Source: Roseiconus nitratireducens
GTDB lineage: Bacteria; Planctomycetota; Planctomycetia; Pirellulales; Pirellulaceae
DNA length: 64,000 nt
NCBI RefSeq assembly: GCF_008629675.1
Contig: NZ_VWOX01000009.1
Location: 124,001-188,000 of the forward strand
Direction: 5' to 3'
The position numbers were made by a program, and so were the translations under genes. Under the pieces are notes generated by a model, which saw only the letters and a program-made list of their open reading frames with translations, was not told where the DNA came from and did not search any database. Positions 55,478-63,232 of the stretch are shown one piece after another (the stretch's first letter is position 1; each line of letters begins with the position of its first letter).

Positions 55478-55488
55478 AAAAAGCAGGA

Positions 55489-56043
55489 TCATCCGGGTTC
55501 ACGGTGAAAGGATTCTCGCGGAGACTCCCGGTACCGCTTGATCGACTGTTGGATGCTGGTGAGAGCGGCATCCAGAGACTGAAATCCCTTCACGTCGACC
55601 TCCTTGCCTTCCAACGTCTTGTAGTCGCGAAAGAAGCGAACCAATGTCCGCATTCGGTGCTCGGGCAATTCATCGATCGTCCGATAGACGTTGTACTCCG
55701 GGTCCGATGCGGCGACCGCAATGATCTTGTGGTCCTCTTCCCCACTGTCGATCATCGTCATCATCCCGATCGGACTGGCCTCCATCAGCGTCAACGGGCC
55801 GACAGCCTCCTGGCACAACACCAGAATGTCCATCGGGTCACCGTCGCCGGCCAACGTCTGCGGGATGAAACCATAATTGGCTGGATAGTGGACCGCCGAG
55901 TACAAGACTCGGTCCATTTTCAACAAGCCAGACGCCTTGTCCAACTCGTACTTCACGGTGCCACCCCTGGCAATCTCGATGATCGTGTTGACCTTTTCAG
56001 GTGCGTCATCGCCAGGTGAAACATCATGCCAGGGATGCGTCAT
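55489..56043 (-). CDS. ppa: Inorganic pyrophosphatase, family I
   Basis: Soluble enzyme of 184 residues that hydrolyses pyrophosphate to two phosphates and so pulls biosynthetic reactions forward. DGDPMD (67-72) is the family I signature, with metal-binding Asp67, Asp69 and Asp72. YSAVHYPANYGFIPQT (48-63), EYNVYRTIDELPEH and FFRDYKTLEGKEV complete the active site. Length is normal for bacterial hexameric enzymes. ATG 56043 is the only sensible start. A large inverted-repeat structure covers the leader up to a few bases before this start and could hide the ribosome site. Confidence 0.95.
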   Translation of the reverse strand: MTHPWHDVSPGDDAPEKVNTIIEIARGGTVKYELDKASGLLKMDRVLYSAVHYPANYGFIPQTLAGDGDPMDILVLCQEAVGPLTLMEASPIGMMTMIDSGEEDHKIIAVAASDPEYNVYRTIDELPEHRMRTLVRFFRDYKTLEGKEVDVKGFQSLDAALTSIQQSIKRYRESPRESFHREPG

Positions 56044-56045
56044 CG

Positions 56046-56115
56046 CAATTCACCATCTGGGGGTATCGAAGGTTTCGTGGACCTTGCCAGTTGATACCCT
56101 CGAGATGGTGATTTG
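56046..56115 (-). promoter_or_regulatory. Long stem-loop in the ppa leader
   Basis: CACCATCT (56051-56058) pairs with AGATGGTG (56103-56110), GGGTATC (56061-56067) with GATACCC (56093-56099), and AAGGT (56069-56073) with ACCTT (56081-56085). CAAtT/AtTTG extends the base outward with one mismatch. On the minus strand the structure ends 2 bases before the ppa ATG, so the ribosome-binding region is inside the stem. A switch role is inferred. Confidence 0.55.
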
Positions 56116-56210
56116 ATCAAGCCCCAGGAAACCGCTTCGTCTACCAGCCGCGGCGCTCCGTCGATGTAGCTGCCGGCGCCAGACGGTGGCATCGCTAGGT
56201 CTTCCGCGCC

Positions 56211-56301
56211 GAATCTTCCACGCTCTGGCGAGCGTGGCTACGTGATAGAGACGGCGTCGTCCGCCGAACGAATCTTCTACGCTCTGGCGAGTGTGGCGAC
56301 G
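56211..56301 (+). repeat. Two copies of family 2 repeat
   Basis: GAATCTTCCACGCTCTGGCG and the following AGCGTGGCTACG (56211-56242) recur with three changes at 56270-56301. The first copy has the perfect hairpin ACGCTC-TGGC-GAGCGT; the second is altered to GAGTGT. Confidence 0.65.
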
Positions 56302-56377
56302 CCGAAGCGAAAGAACGCCATTGTCAGGCACATCCTGACCTACTGACACTGCCCTCGGGCGGCGGCAGCCACGCGGT

Positions 56378-57550
56378 TTATTGCTTGGATTCGTTTTGAT
56401 CACGCGCAGCGAACTTCTTCGCGTCCATTTTTGAAAGCGTGACCGCTTGCTCTCCGTCATAGATCGCGTCGGCAACCCACACCGAGTCCTCGTTGTAGCG
56501 ACCCTGGCGAACCAGCAGATGGACATCTCCACCCTGCTTCAACTGCAGATCGCTCAAACGGTTCTCCGGACCCAGAATCACGGTTTCCTTCTCGCCGTCC
56601 GCCGTTTCGACCGTCGCCACTTGGAACGGATTGTCCCGGTCACGAAACTTCTTGCTGACCAGGTTGGCAACCGTCCCATCCAGCAGCTTCAAATCGCGGT
56701 CACGCTCGCGTCCAATATCGACACTCTGATCGCCGGAAGTGATCTTCTGAGCACTCAGCATTCGCCGATTGTTGATCCGGACACGCTTCCCTTCAACGGT
56801 GACCTGATCGCCCTCTTTCAGATTCAGCTTGGACAGCGGATCGACCCGGCCGAGATCGACAGGAACGACGCCGCCGTCTTTCAGATCAAGCTTGATGAAT
56901 TGGTGCTTCGGGCCATCGACCAAGTCGAACGATCGCATGGCCGCAACCGATCCGCTGACGCGAAACATTCCATCCTCGGAAGGCGACTGCTGAGAATCCG
57001 ACTTCAGTTCAGCGACCGACTCCGCATCCTGCTTTCCGTCAGACAGCCATTGCTCGAACTGCCCCTCGCCTTGAGGCTCGTACCATGTGCTGGTGAAGAA
57101 CCAATCGTTCTTAGCATTGGAGTCATTCTTGTACCAGCTTTCATGCCAGATGCCGGTTTTGTCATAGTCGTCACCGTAATCATCGAACTGGTAATAGTGC
57201 TCGGTGTAATCGCTGGGCTTGTTGTTGTACTGCTCACCGGATTTCGATTTCTTCTGCGACGCATAGTCGGAGTCGTAGTCGTCGAACTGGTAATAGTCGT
57301 CGCTGTAGTCACTCGGTTCGTCGTAGTATCCGCCGTCACTGTCGGGAGACCGTTCGGCCGACTTTTGGGAATCCGTTGTTTGCTGATCTGCTTGCTGATT
57401 TTGACGTTGCGATTGCCCTGACTTGACAGCTTCCGCACCATCCTGGGATCCGTTGGACGCGTCCTGTGCTGCGGCAACTCCGCTGACAGCGACTCCGGCC
57501 AGGATCGCGAGAAGAGCGCGCTTGATTGAGATAGAAGTTGGAACGGACAT
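56378..57550 (-). CDS. Secreted Tyr/Asp-rich protein with two OB-like domains
   Basis: 390 residues, function unknown. The signal peptide cleaves after about Ala28 (VAAA-QD). A Gln/Ser/Asp-rich spacer leads to a 33-residue duplicated unit: PSDY at 79 and 112, YYQFDDY at 86 and 119. A Trp/Tyr-rich piece follows (about 134-160). The C-terminal half has two related beta-rich domains (about 195-275 and 285-375); their KLNLKEGDQVTVEGKRV and DLQLKQGGDVHLLVRQG segments suggest OB-fold modules. The acidic aromatic repeats could bind calcium or cell-surface polymers; this is a guess. AGGAG lies before ATG 57550. The DUF4142 gene lies upstream on the same strand. Confidence 0.7.
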   Translation of the reverse strand: MSVPTSISIKRALLAILAGVAVSGVAAAQDASNGSQDGAEAVKSGQSQRQNQQADQQTTDSQKSAERSPDSDGGYYDEPSDYSDDYYQFDDYDSDYASQKKSKSGEQYNNKPSDYTEHYYQFDDYGDDYDKTGIWHESWYKNDSNAKNDWFFTSTWYEPQGEGQFEQWLSDGKQDAESVAELKSDSQQSPSEDGMFRVSGSVAAMRSFDLVDGPKHQFIKLDLKDGGVVPVDLGRVDPLSKLNLKEGDQVTVEGKRVRINNRRMLSAQKITSGDQSVDIGRERDRDLKLLDGTVANLVSKKFRDRDNPFQVATVETADGEKETVILGPENRLSDLQLKQGGDVHLLVRQGRYNEDSVWVADAIYDGEQAVTLSKMDAKKFAARDQNESKQ

Positions 57551-57799
57551 CAGATGGTTCTCCTAGATAAGGCGGAATGGCTTGAAATCGACCAGGCTTG
57601 AATGCTTGCCGACCAAACCCTCGCGGGAATGGCAAGAGCGATGATTCAGAACTGGTCCTCGCCAATTAGGGGAGGCAATTCTGATGCCAGAACGGTCACG
57701 ATCGACGAAAACTCGCCACCGTGACGAAGTCGCACAGTTGCCTGTAGCCTTGCAAAGGATCGCATCGGATCTTGCCCGAACCCCAGGCGTTTCCGAACA

Positions 57800-57841
57800 A
57801 GCGCGGCGACGCTCGCCAGAGCATGGTTCCCTCGCTTGGCG
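57800..57841 (-). repeat. Intergenic repeat, family 2, reverse copy
   Basis: The reverse complement reads ATGCTCTGGCGAGCGTCGCC at 57805-57824, like the copy at 51958. The adjoining GGCGACGCCGGCTACG-like sequence is also related. Confidence 0.5.
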
Positions 57842-57918
57842 ACGCCGGCTACGTGGACGCAGGATCTTTTGAAAGCTCTTCACTGGCTTCAAGGACCAGT
57901 AAAAACCTGGAAGAGCCG

Positions 57919-57936
57919 GACGGATGAAAGCATCCG
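57919..57936 (-). terminator. Candidate hairpin after the DUF4142 gene
   Basis: ACGGATG (57919-57925) and CATCCGT (57930-57936) pair around AAAG, nine bases past the DUF4142 stop. There is no T-run on the minus strand. Confidence 0.4.
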
Positions 57937-57944
57937 TTTGCAAC

Positions 57945-58613
57945 TTAGCTTTGCGAGTCCTTTCCCTGGTCCTGTTCGTCTTCAAACCGCTTCGCCAACT
58001 GACGAGCACGCTTCAGGTGCTTCTGGACCTTGTCAATCGCCTGTTCTGAGAATGGTTGCAATGACCCTGGCCCCACGTCGCGGATCGCCTGCAGTTCGGA
58101 CAGGAGCATGGTGTGCGCGACGATTTGATGGCCCAAGAACGCCATGTCCAAATCCTGCCCGCTGTATTGCGCGAACATCTCTTTGGTCATCTTCAGCGCA
58201 TTGGAACACGCCTGATCAGCAATCTTGCATAGTTCCTCGGGGACCCTCTGCGGAGACTGCCCCGCCACGACGCGACTCTTTCCCTGGTCGTCTGCCCATC
58301 GGGCATCACTGGTCAGCTTCTCTAATTCCCGGTTCAGGATTTGATGATCGCGGGCAATCGTCTGTGTCAGCTGCCGAATGTCGGCGTGGTCGGTTTTGTC
58401 CTGAACCATCTTCGCCAATTCGATCGACGCGTCATTGGCCTTCCGAAGCTTCATGACCAGTGCTTGCGGAACCGTGGGGTTCTGCTGGCCATTTTCGGAT
58501 GCAACGCGGCGAGCTTCATAGCGATTCCCAGTCTCTTCTTGCGCTAGCGTGATCGAAGATCCCGCAAAAGTGATTAGCGTGATTGCCGCCGGGATGATGA
58601 AATACTTAGACAT
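57945..58613 (-). CDS. Secreted DUF4142-type protein
   Basis: 222 residues from ATG 58613 (the frame is open further but without a signal). The signal peptide is about 1-24 (ITLAQ). The mature protein is mostly helical: about 50-110 with IELAKMVQDKTDHADIRQLTQTIARDHQILNRELEKL, and about 130-205 with HQIVAHTMLLSELQAI. The spacing of Asp/His in ARDHQ and GHQIVAH fits the DUF4142 four-helix bundle, a ferritin-like fold often found in exported stress-related proteins. Metal binding is possible, not shown. The Tyr/Asp-rich secreted protein lies downstream on the same strand. Confidence 0.75.
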   Translation of the reverse strand: MSKYFIIPAAITLITFAGSSITLAQEETGNRYEARRVASENGQQNPTVPQALVMKLRKANDASIELAKMVQDKTDHADIRQLTQTIARDHQILNRELEKLTSDARWADDQGKSRVVAGQSPQRVPEELCKIADQACSNALKMTKEMFAQYSGQDLDMAFLGHQIVAHTMLLSELQAIRDVGPGSLQPFSEQAIDKVQKHLKRARQLAKRFEDEQDQGKDSQS

Positions 58614-58990
58614 TGTCGACTCCGTTGTATCGAGAGGAGGGAAAGTTGCTCGCTGCCGACGCCGGGGGACGCAAGGCAACGATGAACAACGACGGAGCAC
58701 AATTCGCGCCTTTCGCAATGCGCGGCGTCAGCGGAAAGATCGCCGGGCGTCGCTAACCGGGCAGACGACGGCGATCCCGGGCGGAAGAGGAACGCCCGGT
58801 CACGCGCAAATCGACATGGATCAATCGGCAGTCTTGCGCGCTGAGTCCACACCTTGGTCGACGACCGTCCTGCTTCGCGCGCCGGCTTCAATCAAGCGGG
58901 GGTCCGAGATAAGAAAAGCTTGTAAAGACGTGATTCGCCACCGACCTCGGGGGACGCCGGACCGTCAACACGCGATATGATTGAGAGCGA
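58614..58990. other. Divergent intergenic stretch before the sugar transporter
   Basis: 377 bases between the DUF4142 gene (minus) and the MFS gene (plus). It must hold both promoters. I see no repeat, hairpin or recognisable promoter pair in it. Confidence 0.4.
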
Positions 58991-60379
58991 ATGCTGGTTC
59001 TTCAACGCTGCACGGAGCTCGCTTTGAGTCAACGTCTGTTCTTTTGGTCACTGACCGCCGCCTTGGCCGGTTTTCTGTTCGGATTCGACACGGTCGTCAT
59101 TTCCGGAGCGGAGAAAACGATTCAGTCGTTGTGGAACCTTGGCGACTTTCAGCACGGGCTGGCGATGAGCATGGCGTTGTGGGGCACGGTTGCCGGGTCG
59201 CTGTGTGGCAGCTGGCCAACCGACCACTTCGGTCGGAAGACGACCTTGCTTTGGATCGGCATTTTGTACTTCGTGTCTGCCGTCTGGAGTGGTTTGGCCA
59301 CCGACGTGTATTCGTTCATGGTCGCCCGTTTTCTCGGTGGTCTGGGCGTCGGGATCTCAACCGTCGCCGCGCCGCTGTACATCTCGGAGATCGCCCCTCC
59401 GGAGCATCGCGGGCGGTTGGCTGGCATGTTCCAGTTCAACATCGTGTTTGGGATCTTGATCGCGTTCGTTTCTAACACGCTGCTGGGACGCATCGGCGAA
59501 AATGCGTGGCGCTGGATGCTGGGGGTGGAAGCTGTTCCGGCAATGATTTACAGCGCGCTTTGCTTCACCCTGCCCAGAAGCCCACGATGGCTGATCGGCC
59601 AACGAAGCGACCGGGCGGGAGCGACAGAAGTCCTGCGGCAGATTTATCCCGACCACACGGAGTCCGAGATCGAAGCCCTGGTCGATGAAATCGCCGGGGT
59701 CTCCCACGAACCGTCCAGCACCGGAGGCTTTTGGACTTGGCGATTGCGCGTTCCGATCTCGCTGGCATTCCTGGTCGCCTTCTTCAATCAACTCTCCGGA
59801 ATCAACGCGATCCTGTATTTCGCTCCACGCATTTTCGAACTGACCGGGCTGGGCGAACAGGCGGCATTGCTGCAATCGATCGGCATCGGGGTGACCAACC
59901 TGGTCTTCACCTTCATCGGACTTTGGTTGATCGATCGCCTGGGCCGCAAAACCCTGCTGTACCTTGGCTCGCTGGGCTACATCGCCTCGCTGGGATTGTG
60001 CGCGTGGGCGTTTTTCACGGAGACGTACTCCATCGTTCCGGCTTGCATTTTCGCGTTCATTGCGGCGCACGCGCTGGGTCAGGGGACGGTGATCTGGGTA
60101 CTGATCTCCGAGATCTTCCCAAACCGGCATCGCGCTCAGGGACAATCGCTTGGAAGTTTCACTCACTGGATTTTCGCGGCGTTGTTGACGCTGTTCTTCC
60201 CCGCGATGGTGTCGGCATTTGCTCCCGGCTACGTGTTTTCGTTCTTCTGCTTCATGATGGTGCTGCAATTGATTTGGGTGTTCACGATGGTGCCCGAAAC
60301 CAAGGGCCGACCGTTGGAAGAGATCGAACATGCGCTGGGCCTGGAATCGAGCGGCGATCCAGAGATCCTCGCGAGGTGA
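58991..60379 (+). CDS. MFS sugar porter
   Basis: Major facilitator of the sugar-porter family (relatives of XylE and GLUT), 462 residues and twelve helices. Family signatures are GFLFGFDTVVISGAE in helix 1, DHFGRKTTL in loop 2-3, PEHRGRLAG in the helix 4-5 region, PRSPRWL before the central loop, QLSGINAILYFAP in helix 7, DRLGRKTLL in loop 8-9 and VPETKGRPLEEIE at the C-terminus. QLSGIN contains the Gln that contacts sugar in XylE. It probably imports a hexose or pentose with protons. The next gene starts about 50 bases after the stop. Confidence 0.92.
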   Translation: MLVLQRCTELALSQRLFFWSLTAALAGFLFGFDTVVISGAEKTIQSLWNLGDFQHGLAMSMALWGTVAGSLCGSWPTDHFGRKTTLLWIGILYFVSAVWSGLATDVYSFMVARFLGGLGVGISTVAAPLYISEIAPPEHRGRLAGMFQFNIVFGILIAFVSNTLLGRIGENAWRWMLGVEAVPAMIYSALCFTLPRSPRWLIGQRSDRAGATEVLRQIYPDHTESEIEALVDEIAGVSHEPSSTGGFWTWRLRVPISLAFLVAFFNQLSGINAILYFAPRIFELTGLGEQAALLQSIGIGVTNLVFTFIGLWLIDRLGRKTLLYLGSLGYIASLGLCAWAFFTETYSIVPACIFAFIAAHALGQGTVIWVLISEIFPNRHRAQGQSLGSFTHWIFAALLTLFFPAMVSAFAPGYVFSFFCFMMVLQLIWVFTMVPETKGRPLEEIEHALGLESSGDPEILAR

Positions 60380-60431
60380 GGATGCATTGAATCAGGTTGG
60401 CTCCATTGACCGAGACGTCTCATGGCGGCGA

Positions 60432-61898
60432 ATGGTTGCGCGGGTCGCGCCGCGTCTGCCGGAGGCTTGGCCTGTCGATTCGCGGATCACCACGCGTCAA
60501 GGTCTGCTGCTGTTTGGTGCGGCTTGCCAGTTTGCGACGGTGTGGATCACCTGGGCACTGTGGCAAACGCGTTCGGATCCGCCCAATCTGCCGACATTTG
60601 ACCTTCCCCCGTGGTCATTCGGTTGGTGGATCGTGGGCTCGTTGGTCTGGGTGTGCGTACGACCACGCAGTGGCCTGGCGGTTCACTGGTTTCTGCTAGT
60701 GATCGCTGCGTTGTTCGACCAAACGCGTTTGCAGCCGCAGTTTTTTGGGCTGGCCCTATTGATGACGGCCTGCGTGTGGCCCGCCGGACTGGCCGTCGCC
60801 AGATGGTTCCTGGCATCGACCTGGTTGTGGGCCGGCCTGCATAAGCTCCTTTCACCCGATTGGTTTGGATTCGCGTCACACTGGTTGGTCGAGCGCATGG
60901 GCATCGACGACCCCGATGCCTTGTACCTGCCGTTTGCACTCACGGTCGCAATCGTAGAGTTGGCTGTGGGCGTGATGGCTTGCGTCCGTCCACGCTGGGC
61001 GGCAATCGCGTGCATCCCGATGCACCTGGGGATCATCCTAATGCTCTCGCCGCTACTGGCCGCATGGAACGCGAGCGTGATTCCCTGGAATCTGGCCATG
61101 GCGGTCATCGGCAGTTGGATCCTCTGGAGTTCTGCAGGTCGGTGGATTCTGGGCCGCTGGGAACCGCTCCTCATTGCCGCCTGGATGGCGACTCCACTGG
61201 GCTTCTTTGTGGGATGGATCGATCACGGATTTGCCGGCGTTCTGTACTCCGATTCCGTCCCACGCGGCCTGATCACGCGGCATGACGGCCTGCGTGAAAT
61301 CGTGGGTTGGGGAGCGATCGGTGTTCCGTTCCCCAATGAACGCCGGACGCTGCGGATGTACTTCGAACGATCGGCCCGTCCCGGCGAAAAACTTCACATC
61401 GCCGACCCGCGCTGGCTGCTGGAGGATCAGTACTTTGTGCTCGGCCAAGACAGACGTGCCGTCCCGATTGACCGGCCGAGTTTCTTCGCCTCCACTCCAA
61501 TCATCGCTGGCGATCCTTCGGTGCTTGGTGTCGCCAAGGATTCGCCACGATCAATCTTCAGACTCCAGCAAGCGGGCGTACGGATGCTTCAGGAATCTCT
61601 CGGCCAACCCATCTACGCGGTCGCCTTCGACAAACAGAGTTTTCGCCCAGAGTTGATGCAAGCCTTGCCCGGTCTGCCAAACTTGCAACAGGTTCAATTG
61701 GCGGGCACTTCGGTCCGCGACCAAGATCTCGTCCCCTTGGCCCAACTGCACCTGCTGGCGGGACTGGGGCTGGACAATACTGACGTGACCGACCGCGGGC
61801 TGGAGACGCTGCGTGACCTCCCCTACCTGCAACACGTCGAATGTGAAAACACCGACATCAGCGCGCAGGCGCTACGGTCTTTGCTCTCGAAAGATTAG
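60432..61898 (+). CDS. Membrane protein with C-terminal leucine-rich repeats
   Basis: 488 residues from ATG 60432; TTG 60387 with GTGAGG upstream is an alternative start. The N-terminal half has about seven to eight hydrophobic helices (about 25-265). STWLWAGLHKLLSPDWF (about 135-151) recalls the DoxX/HTTM-like membrane fold. After about 280 the protein is soluble, and the last 85 residues are three to four leucine-rich repeats (LPNLQQVQLAGTSVRDQDL, then LDNTDVTDRGLETL), a module common in planctomycete proteins and usually for protein binding. No catalytic residues are evident. It may be cotranscribed with the sugar porter. Confidence 0.75.
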   Translation: MVARVAPRLPEAWPVDSRITTRQGLLLFGAACQFATVWITWALWQTRSDPPNLPTFDLPPWSFGWWIVGSLVWVCVRPRSGLAVHWFLLVIAALFDQTRLQPQFFGLALLMTACVWPAGLAVARWFLASTWLWAGLHKLLSPDWFGFASHWLVERMGIDDPDALYLPFALTVAIVELAVGVMACVRPRWAAIACIPMHLGIILMLSPLLAAWNASVIPWNLAMAVIGSWILWSSAGRWILGRWEPLLIAAWMATPLGFFVGWIDHGFAGVLYSDSVPRGLITRHDGLREIVGWGAIGVPFPNERRTLRMYFERSARPGEKLHIADPRWLLEDQYFVLGQDRRAVPIDRPSFFASTPIIAGDPSVLGVAKDSPRSIFRLQQAGVRMLQESLGQPIYAVAFDKQSFRPELMQALPGLPNLQQVQLAGTSVRDQDLVPLAQLHLLAGLGLDNTDVTDRGLETLRDLPYLQHVECENTDISAQALRSLLSKD

Positions 61899-61928
61899 GG
61901 CTGGTTTGTCGACGCGAGGCCCCGTCGG

Positions 61929-62042
61929 ATGCGCGCGCCGCGTGGCGTATCCGCGGGTTCCTTCGCCTCAACCGGCGGCTAACGCCTTGCCGCTCAATGC
62001 ACGGCAACTCACGGTGTTTTTGATTGAAAGCGACGCTGTCTG
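61929..62042 (-). repeat. Dispersed intergenic repeat, family 1, copy C
   Basis: On the minus strand it reads TCAATCAAAAACACCGTGAG, then TTGCCGTGCATTGAGCGGCA, GTTAGCCGCCGGTTGAGGCG and GGAACCCGCGGATACGCCAC. It matches copies A and D in order. It follows the membrane/LRR gene. Confidence 0.7.
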
Positions 62043-62067
62043 AAAAGTCGGATGAGCGAAAAGGGAG

Positions 62068-62310
62068 TCAGGAAACCTTAAAAAACTCTCGCAAATCGTG
62101 TTCGCACTTTGGATAGCGACAAATCAATTCTTCCAATCCCGGCACTTGACCTTGGCGAGCCAGATCCAGGTACACCCCCAGGACCTCATCGCGTGTCATT
62201 CCATCACAGCCGGGAAACACTTCCGGACGAATCCGGGACGACAGCCCCACCAACAGATGCTCGATTCGGATCGAACCGACCGGTCCGTGAACTTCACATG
62301 AAGTGACCAT
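62068..62310 (-). CDS. 80-residue protein resembling the N-terminal segment of planctomycete kinases
   Basis: Small soluble protein with a strong ribosome site (GGAGG about ten bases upstream of ATG 62310). The C-terminal half, YLDLARQGQVPGLEELICRYPKCEHDLREFF in two pieces, has the same layout as residues 19-52 of the Ser/Thr kinase at 25204 (CRQGKHPSIEDYAERYPEHASEIRDLF). No kinase domain follows; the stop comes three residues later. It could be a free-standing docking module or a remnant of a kinase gene. Function not assigned. Confidence 0.55.
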   Translation of the reverse strand: MVTSCEVHGPVGSIRIEHLLVGLSSRIRPEVFPGCDGMTRDEVLGVYLDLARQGQVPGLEELICRYPKCEHDLREFFKVS

Positions 62311-62548
62311 CAGAAAGGCCCTCCAATTGCATAAGAGAGAAGAGACGCCGACCCACCAGCCGCAAGCCCGTCACAGGCGGTGCAGCGAAGTGTCCAGTCG
62401 CGTGGCCCAGTCGCGCCCTGAGACTTCAGCATACCGCGTTGGAGCCACGGCGGCCAACATTCTTTCGACATGAGGCGATCTACTTTCAACTCAAGTCGAT
62501 GCCGCAAGACGCAAGGGTGTCAATATCGCACGGAGATTAGCAGGGCCG

Positions 62549-62675
62549 CGCCACTTCCAATCAAGAATGCCGTGATTCGCAGGGTAGTAAGCAGCAAGAC
62601 GCTAGCCGCCGGTTGATGGGAGAAAACCCGCGGCTAGCGAGACGCGGCTCACGTAACGTGGCGCTGTCCAGTTAG
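62549..62675 (+). repeat. Dispersed intergenic repeat, family 1, copy D with long hairpin
   Basis: The best-preserved stem of the family: CGCTAGCCGC (62600-62609) pairs perfectly with GCGGCTAGCG (62630-62639), and GGTT (62611-62614) pairs with AACC (62625-62628) inside. Flanks match copies A and C. Confidence 0.7.
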
Positions 62676-62880
62676 TTGGCGATCTCGATCGGTCGCGATC
62701 GGAAGTCGCCGATGGAAGCACCTGAAACCGAACGGACCAAAAACGCGAGGCCGTCGAAATCACCCGGCTTGCCCAGTTCATCGGTCGTCAGGTGGAGGTA
62801 GCGTGGAGTTTCCCGCACCCTGGCAATCTTTGCCGGCTACCGCACTGCGACGGCGTCCAGATCATTGAGCCCGGTACACC
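62672..62880 (-). pseudogene. C-terminal remnant of a protein gene, broken by an in-frame TAG
   Basis: The minus strand, read from 62839 down to the TAA at 62672-62674, encodes 54 residues with no start codon (RVRETPRYLHLTTDELGK, then PGDFDGLAFLVRSVSG, GASIGDFRSRPIEIAN). In the same frame, upstream of a TAG at 62837-62839, the reading continues GLNDLDAVAVR. The composition looks like real coding sequence and the reading is collinear across the stop, which suggests a decayed gene. I do not recognise the family. It abuts repeat copy D. Confidence 0.4.
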
Positions 62881-63232
62881 AAACTGAACGCAAAAAGCAT
62901 TTTGTATTTGGAATGGGTTGATAGATCGCTAGAATCCGAAACGTGGCGTGCGACTACAGGTGAATTGATCCGGACCAGACTTTCTGGCTGAGGTTTCTTG
63001 TCTCTCCCCCGCAGCCACAACTCCTTTTTAAAGGTGCCTCCGGTGTCTAGTGCGAGTTCGTCACGGCCTGGGTTGGGTCACAACATGACCTGTTTGTGTG
63101 AACACCTCGCATTCAGCACGGGCGTCTTTTCGCTGCACCTTCTGAACGGGGCGACCAGACGTTCCCACGCAGCTCTTCTTCCTCGTGTCAGGGCTGTTTT
63201 TCCCCACAGTTCGCAGGTCATTGGAGATCGCT

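Larger units (their letters stand above)
56044..56377. other. Intergenic stretch upstream of ppa
   Basis: 334 bases without a gene. From 56046 to 56115 it holds the ppa leader hairpin. From about 56150 to 56301 it is made of family 2 repeat sequence. The remaining part before 56378 shows nothing I can name. Confidence 0.5.
57551..57944. other. Intergenic stretch between the Tyr/Asp-rich and DUF4142 genes
   Basis: 394 bases. The part next to 57551 should hold the promoter of the Tyr/Asp-rich gene. A reverse-oriented family 2 repeat lies at about 57800-57841 and a short hairpin at 57919-57936. Nothing else is recognisable. Confidence 0.45.
62311..63232. other. 922-base stretch with repeat and gene remnant, no intact gene
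   Basis: It holds the promoter of the 80-residue gene, family 1 copy D (62549-62675), a minus-strand coding remnant (62672-62880) and about 350 bases before the DUF937 gene in which I recognise nothing. Confidence 0.5.

Noticed and set aside
59357..60331. 324-codon minus-strand frame opposite the MFS gene
   Set aside because: Antisense shadow; translation is Gln/Arg-rich low complexity.
62310..62507. 65-codon minus-strand frame directly upstream of the 80-residue gene
   Set aside because: No motif and no ribosome site; this stretch should hold the promoter of the 80-residue gene.
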